From Pseudomonadota bacterium (GTDB lineage Bacteria; Pseudomonadota; Gammaproteobacteria; Steroidobacterales; Steroidobacteraceae), in assembly GCA_947454665.1 (NCBI GenBank), contig CANGMU010000017.1, positions 1 to 18,788 on the forward strand: a DNA stretch of 18,788 bases. The letters are read 5' to 3'. The translations under genes were made by a program, and so were the position numbers. The notes under the pieces were generated by a model that saw only the letters and a program-made list of their open reading frames with translations, was not told where the DNA came from and ran no database searches. Shown in pieces: positions 16,499 to 18,788 of this stretch. The first letter of the stretch is position 1. Every line of letters starts with the position of its first letter.

Positions 16499-18022
16499 AT
16501 GGGCATTGCACAGGTCTTGAGCCGCGCCCAGGTGGGGCTCGCGGCACCCCCGGTCCGGGTCGAGGTGCATCTGGGCAACGGCCTGCCCGGTTTCAGCATC
16601 GTCGGGCTGCCGGCGCCCGTGGTGCGTGAAAGCAAAGAGCGCGTGCGCGCTGCGCTGGCACAGTGCGGCTTCGACTGGCCGGCCGGTCGCATCACGGTGA
16701 ACCTCGCGCCGGCCGACCTCCCGAAAGAGGGAGGTCGCTTCGACCTCGCCATTGCCGTGGGCATCCTCGTCGCATCCGGCCAATTGCGGCCCAAGCCCGC
16801 CCTTGAAGGCAGCGAGCTCTATGGCGAGCTCGCGCTCGACGGCGAGTTGAAGCCCGTCCCCGGTCTGCTGCTCGCTGCCCTGCATGGCGGTCGCTCCGGT
16901 CATCGCCTGGTCGTGCCGGTCGGCAACGCGGCCGAGGCCAGGCTGGCCGGCTGCGACGGCTTCCTGTCCGTTGGCACCCTGGCCGAAGCCTGCGCCTGCC
17001 TGGCCGGTGTCCCGCGGGACAAGGCGGCATCCGGGGCCGGCACAGATCAGGACGCGGCCCCCGCAGGGCCCGTCGGACCTGCGCAGCCGGATCTGGTGGA
17101 TGTGCGGGGTCAGCACCAGGCCGTGCGCGCGCTGGTCATCGCGGCCATCGGGGGGCATTCGATGCTGCTCACCGGCCCGCCCGGTGCGGGCAAGAGCATG
17201 CTGGCGCAGCGTCTGCCGGGCCTGCTGCCTTCGCTGTCCCATGACGAGGCACTGGAAGTTGCGGCGATCGATGCCATCGCGCAGCGCCGCCCCGGCGTGC
17301 AGGGCTGGGGTCGGCGCCCGTTCCGCGCGCCGCACCACACGGCCTCGGCCCACGCGATCGTCGGCGGCGGCCGCGACGTGCGGCCCGGCGAGGTCAGTCT
17401 CGCGCACCGGGGCGTGCTCTTCCTCGACGAGCTGCCCGAGTTCGACCGGCGCGTGCTCGAAGCGCTGCGGGAGCCGCTCGAAACGGGGAGCGTCAGTGTG
17501 TCACGCGCCTCGGTGCGGGCGGACTATCCCGCCGACTTCCAGTTCATCGCGGCGATGAACCCTTGTCCCTGTGGCTATCACGGGGATCCCTCCAGGCGCT
17601 GCCAGTGTTCCGAAGGGGAAGTCCGTCGCTACCGGGGCCGTCTGTCGGGCCCCTTGCTGGACCGGCTCGATATCCAGCTGTCGGTGCAGCGCGTGGCGGC
17701 CTCTGCGCTGCTCGCCAAGGCTGCCGCGGGCAAGCAGGCCTGGACGACGGCCGAAGCGGCGCGCTGCGTCGCCCGGGCGCGGGATCGACAGCACGCCCGG
17801 CAGGGCTGCCTCAACGCGCGGGCGGATGCGAACAGACTGCTGGATGCGGTCGATGTCGAGGCGCGTGAGCTGCTGGCGCTGGCGACGGAGCGGATGCTGC
17901 TGTCGGCGCGGGCGAGCCATCGGGTGTTGAGGGTGGCCCGCAGCATTGCGGACCTGGACGACAGCCCGAACGTGACGGCCGTCAATCTGGGCGAGGCACT
18001 GACCCTGCGCGAATCCGCCTGA
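16499..18022 (+). CDS. comM: ComM/YifB family Mg-chelatase-like AAA+ ATPase
   Basis: The 507-residue protein is a full-length ComM (YifB). An N-terminal ChlI-type domain (about 15-140, LPGFSIVGLPAPVVRESKERVRAA) precedes the AAA+ core: Walker A GPPGAGKS (226-233), FRAPHHTAS (275-283), Walker B VLFLDE (306-311) and sensor MNPCPCGYHG. The four cysteines C356, C358, C368 and C370 form the zinc-binding-like cluster usual in this family. A C-terminal lid domain ends at LTLRESA. ComM is a hexameric helicase that promotes branch migration during natural transformation. GGGAGG eight bases upstream supports ATG 16499. The position between ubiK/glnK and downstream genes matches Pseudomonas-type gene order. 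Confidence 0.95.
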   Translation: MGIAQVLSRAQVGLAAPPVRVEVHLGNGLPGFSIVGLPAPVVRESKERVRAALAQCGFDWPAGRITVNLAPADLPKEGGRFDLAIAVGILVASGQLRPKPALEGSELYGELALDGELKPVPGLLLAALHGGRSGHRLVVPVGNAAEARLAGCDGFLSVGTLAEACACLAGVPRDKAASGAGTDQDAAPAGPVGPAQPDLVDVRGQHQAVRALVIAAIGGHSMLLTGPPGAGKSMLAQRLPGLLPSLSHDEALEVAAIDAIAQRRPGVQGWGRRPFRAPHHTASAHAIVGGGRDVRPGEVSLAHRGVLFLDELPEFDRRVLEALREPLETGSVSVSRASVRADYPADFQFIAAMNPCPCGYHGDPSRRCQCSEGEVRRYRGRLSGPLLDRLDIQLSVQRVAASALLAKAAAGKQAWTTAEAARCVARARDRQHARQGCLNARADANRLLDAVDVEARELLALATERMLLSARASHRVLRVARSIADLDDSPNVTAVNLGEALTLRESA

Positions 18023-18029
18023 GGATCAG

Positions 18030-18058
18030 GGGACGCGGGCGGGAAGGCCGCGCGTCCC
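18030..18058. terminator. Hairpin between convergent comM and cytochrome c genes
   Basis: GGGACGCG (18030-18037) pairs with CGCGTCCC (18051-18058), with an inner GGC/GCC stem and one bulged G. It lies in the 47-base gap between two convergent stop codons. Only a short, weak T-run follows on the plus strand, and none on the minus strand, so its efficiency is uncertain. Confidence 0.45.
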
Positions 18059-18069
18059 TTGGGGCTGCT

Positions 18070-18582
18070 TTAAAGAGCCACCATGTGGTCGACGGCTTGC
18101 TTCACGAGCTCGTCCGTGAGGTCCGGCCGTCCGCCCTTGGCCGGCATGACGCCCGCCTTGCCGCTGAAGCCGGCGATGGCGTGCTTGTAGAGGGTCTCCT
18201 TGCCCTGCGCGACGCGGGGCCCCCAGGCTGCCTTGTCGCCCGCCTTCGGGGCGCCAGCGAGGCCGACCGCGTGGCAGGTCTTGCAGACCGCCTCGTAGGT
18301 CGCTGCGCCATCGGCCGGCAGCGCGACGGCCAGGACCGGACCGGCGGCAGCCGACGGCTTGATCTCGAGACCGGTGTTGTCCTGACCGGCGACGGCGACC
18401 TTCACGGGTGCCTGCGTGTGGGCCCGGACGCTGTCCAGGTATTTTTCTTCGACCTGGACGCGGGCGAGCTGCTCGACCTTGCCGACATGGCGGGCATAGG
18501 CGAACACGCAGATCGCGAAGGCGACCAGGATGCCGAGGACGATGCTGAAGATGTTGAAAAAGTGGGTGTCTTGCTTGCTCAC
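18070..18582 (-). CDS. Membrane-anchored class I c-type cytochrome (cytochrome c5-like)
   Basis: The 170-residue protein starts at a GTG (18582) preceded by AGGA with eight bases of spacing. A longer frame to 18705 runs over the promoter and was rejected. Residues 10-30 form one uncleaved membrane segment (FNIFSIVLGILVAFAICVFA). A linker of about 55 residues follows. A C-terminal haem domain has the covalent attachment site CKTCH (100-104) and M146 in GVMPAKGG as the likely sixth ligand. The domain resembles cytochrome c5/CycB of Pseudomonas. It should carry electrons in the periplasm between the bc1 complex and terminal oxidases, a role taken from the family. Confidence 0.93.
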   Translation of the reverse strand: MSKQDTHFFNIFSIVLGILVAFAICVFAYARHVGKVEQLARVQVEEKYLDSVRAHTQAPVKVAVAGQDNTGLEIKPSAAAGPVLAVALPADGAATYEAVCKTCHAVGLAGAPKAGDKAAWGPRVAQGKETLYKHAIAGFSGKAGVMPAKGGRPDLTDELVKQAVDHMVAL

Positions 18583-18623
18583 GGATCGATCCTGAACGAA
18601 TGGGGGCTGGTCGCGGACGCGCA

Positions 18624-18629
18624 AGTATA
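18624..18629 (-). promoter_or_regulatory. Candidate -10 element for the cytochrome c gene
   Basis: On the minus strand the sequence TATACT matches five of six -10 positions and would start transcription at about 18617, 35 bases before the GTG start. No good -35 hexamer lies 16-18 bases upstream. Confidence 0.45.
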
Positions 18630-18777
18630 GCGGCTTCACCCGGCCTCGGGACCACCGCTGGCAGCTAGGCACAATCCGGGGGGCACGGGAGTGAAATAGG
18701 AACAAAATGGTGCGAGTGATCGGCGTAGGGTGTTAATCGGCCCTTCGCTTGTCGGTTCCTTGCCACTTGGGAGACGC

Positions 18778-18788
18778 ATGAATACAAC
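18778..18788 (+). CDS. Start of an unidentified plus-strand gene, cut by the window edge
   Basis: An ATG at 18778 is preceded by GGGAG at 18769-18773, a plausible ribosome site, and the region 18583-18777 otherwise holds no gene. Only the first three codons (Met-Asn-Thr) are inside the window, so no function can be given. It would be divergent from the cytochrome c gene. Confidence 0.35.

Noticed and set aside
15656..17407. A 583-codon minus-strand frame that ends in GlnK
   Set aside because: The first 485 or so residues are antisense to comM and ubiK and lie upstream of the sigma-54 promoter. Only the last 95-98 codons are the real gene.

Overview
The window is GC-rich, densely coded DNA from a gammaproteobacterium. 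The evidence is gene content and order: a ubiE-ubiJ pair, a dapF-DUF484-xerC block, a glnK-amtB pair next to ubiK and comM, and a cytochrome c5-type gene. These are housekeeping groupings of Pseudomonas- and Xanthomonas-like bacteria. A Nevskiales, Steroidobacter or Xanthomonad-type host is plausible, but the genus cannot be read from this sequence. No rRNA, tRNA, CRISPR array or insertion sequence was seen, and no stretch over 300 bases lacks a gene.

Layout. (1) 1-2090: ubiquinone genes ubiJ (runs off the left edge) and ubiE, then a DUF971 protein, all on the minus strand, and a tiny plus-strand gene for ribosomal protein THX. A probable plus-strand small RNA of about 80 nt lies between ubiE and the DUF971 gene. 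(2) 2204-10265: a catabolic block. On the minus strand, in transcription order, are a LysR regulator (frameshifted), an FAD monooxygenase, a type I extradiol dioxygenase, an alpha/beta hydrolase and a cyclase-type metal hydrolase. Divergent on the plus strand are a fumarylacetoacetate hydrolase-fold protein and acetoacetyl-CoA synthetase, overlapping by four bases. Together they suggest ring hydroxylation, ring cleavage, C-C or ester hydrolysis and activation of acetoacetate, for an aromatic substrate that cannot be named from sequence. (3) 10274-14080: a minus-strand run of DUF4124 protein, beta-hydroxyacid dehydrogenase, dapF, DUF484 and xerC, with gaps of 11-22 bases, probably one operon. 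(4) 14219-16177: glnK-amtB on the minus strand behind a near-consensus sigma-54 promoter. The GlnK is odd: the tip of its T-loop is missing. (5) 16178-18788: ubiK and comM on the plus strand, a membrane-anchored cytochrome c on the minus strand, and the first codons of a plus-strand gene at the right edge.

The observations most worth following up are the T-loop-deleted GlnK beside an AmtB that keeps its normal C-terminal tail, the undescribed-looking aromatic catabolic cluster that ends in acetoacetyl-CoA, the frameshift in its LysR regulator, and the candidate small RNA upstream of ubiE.
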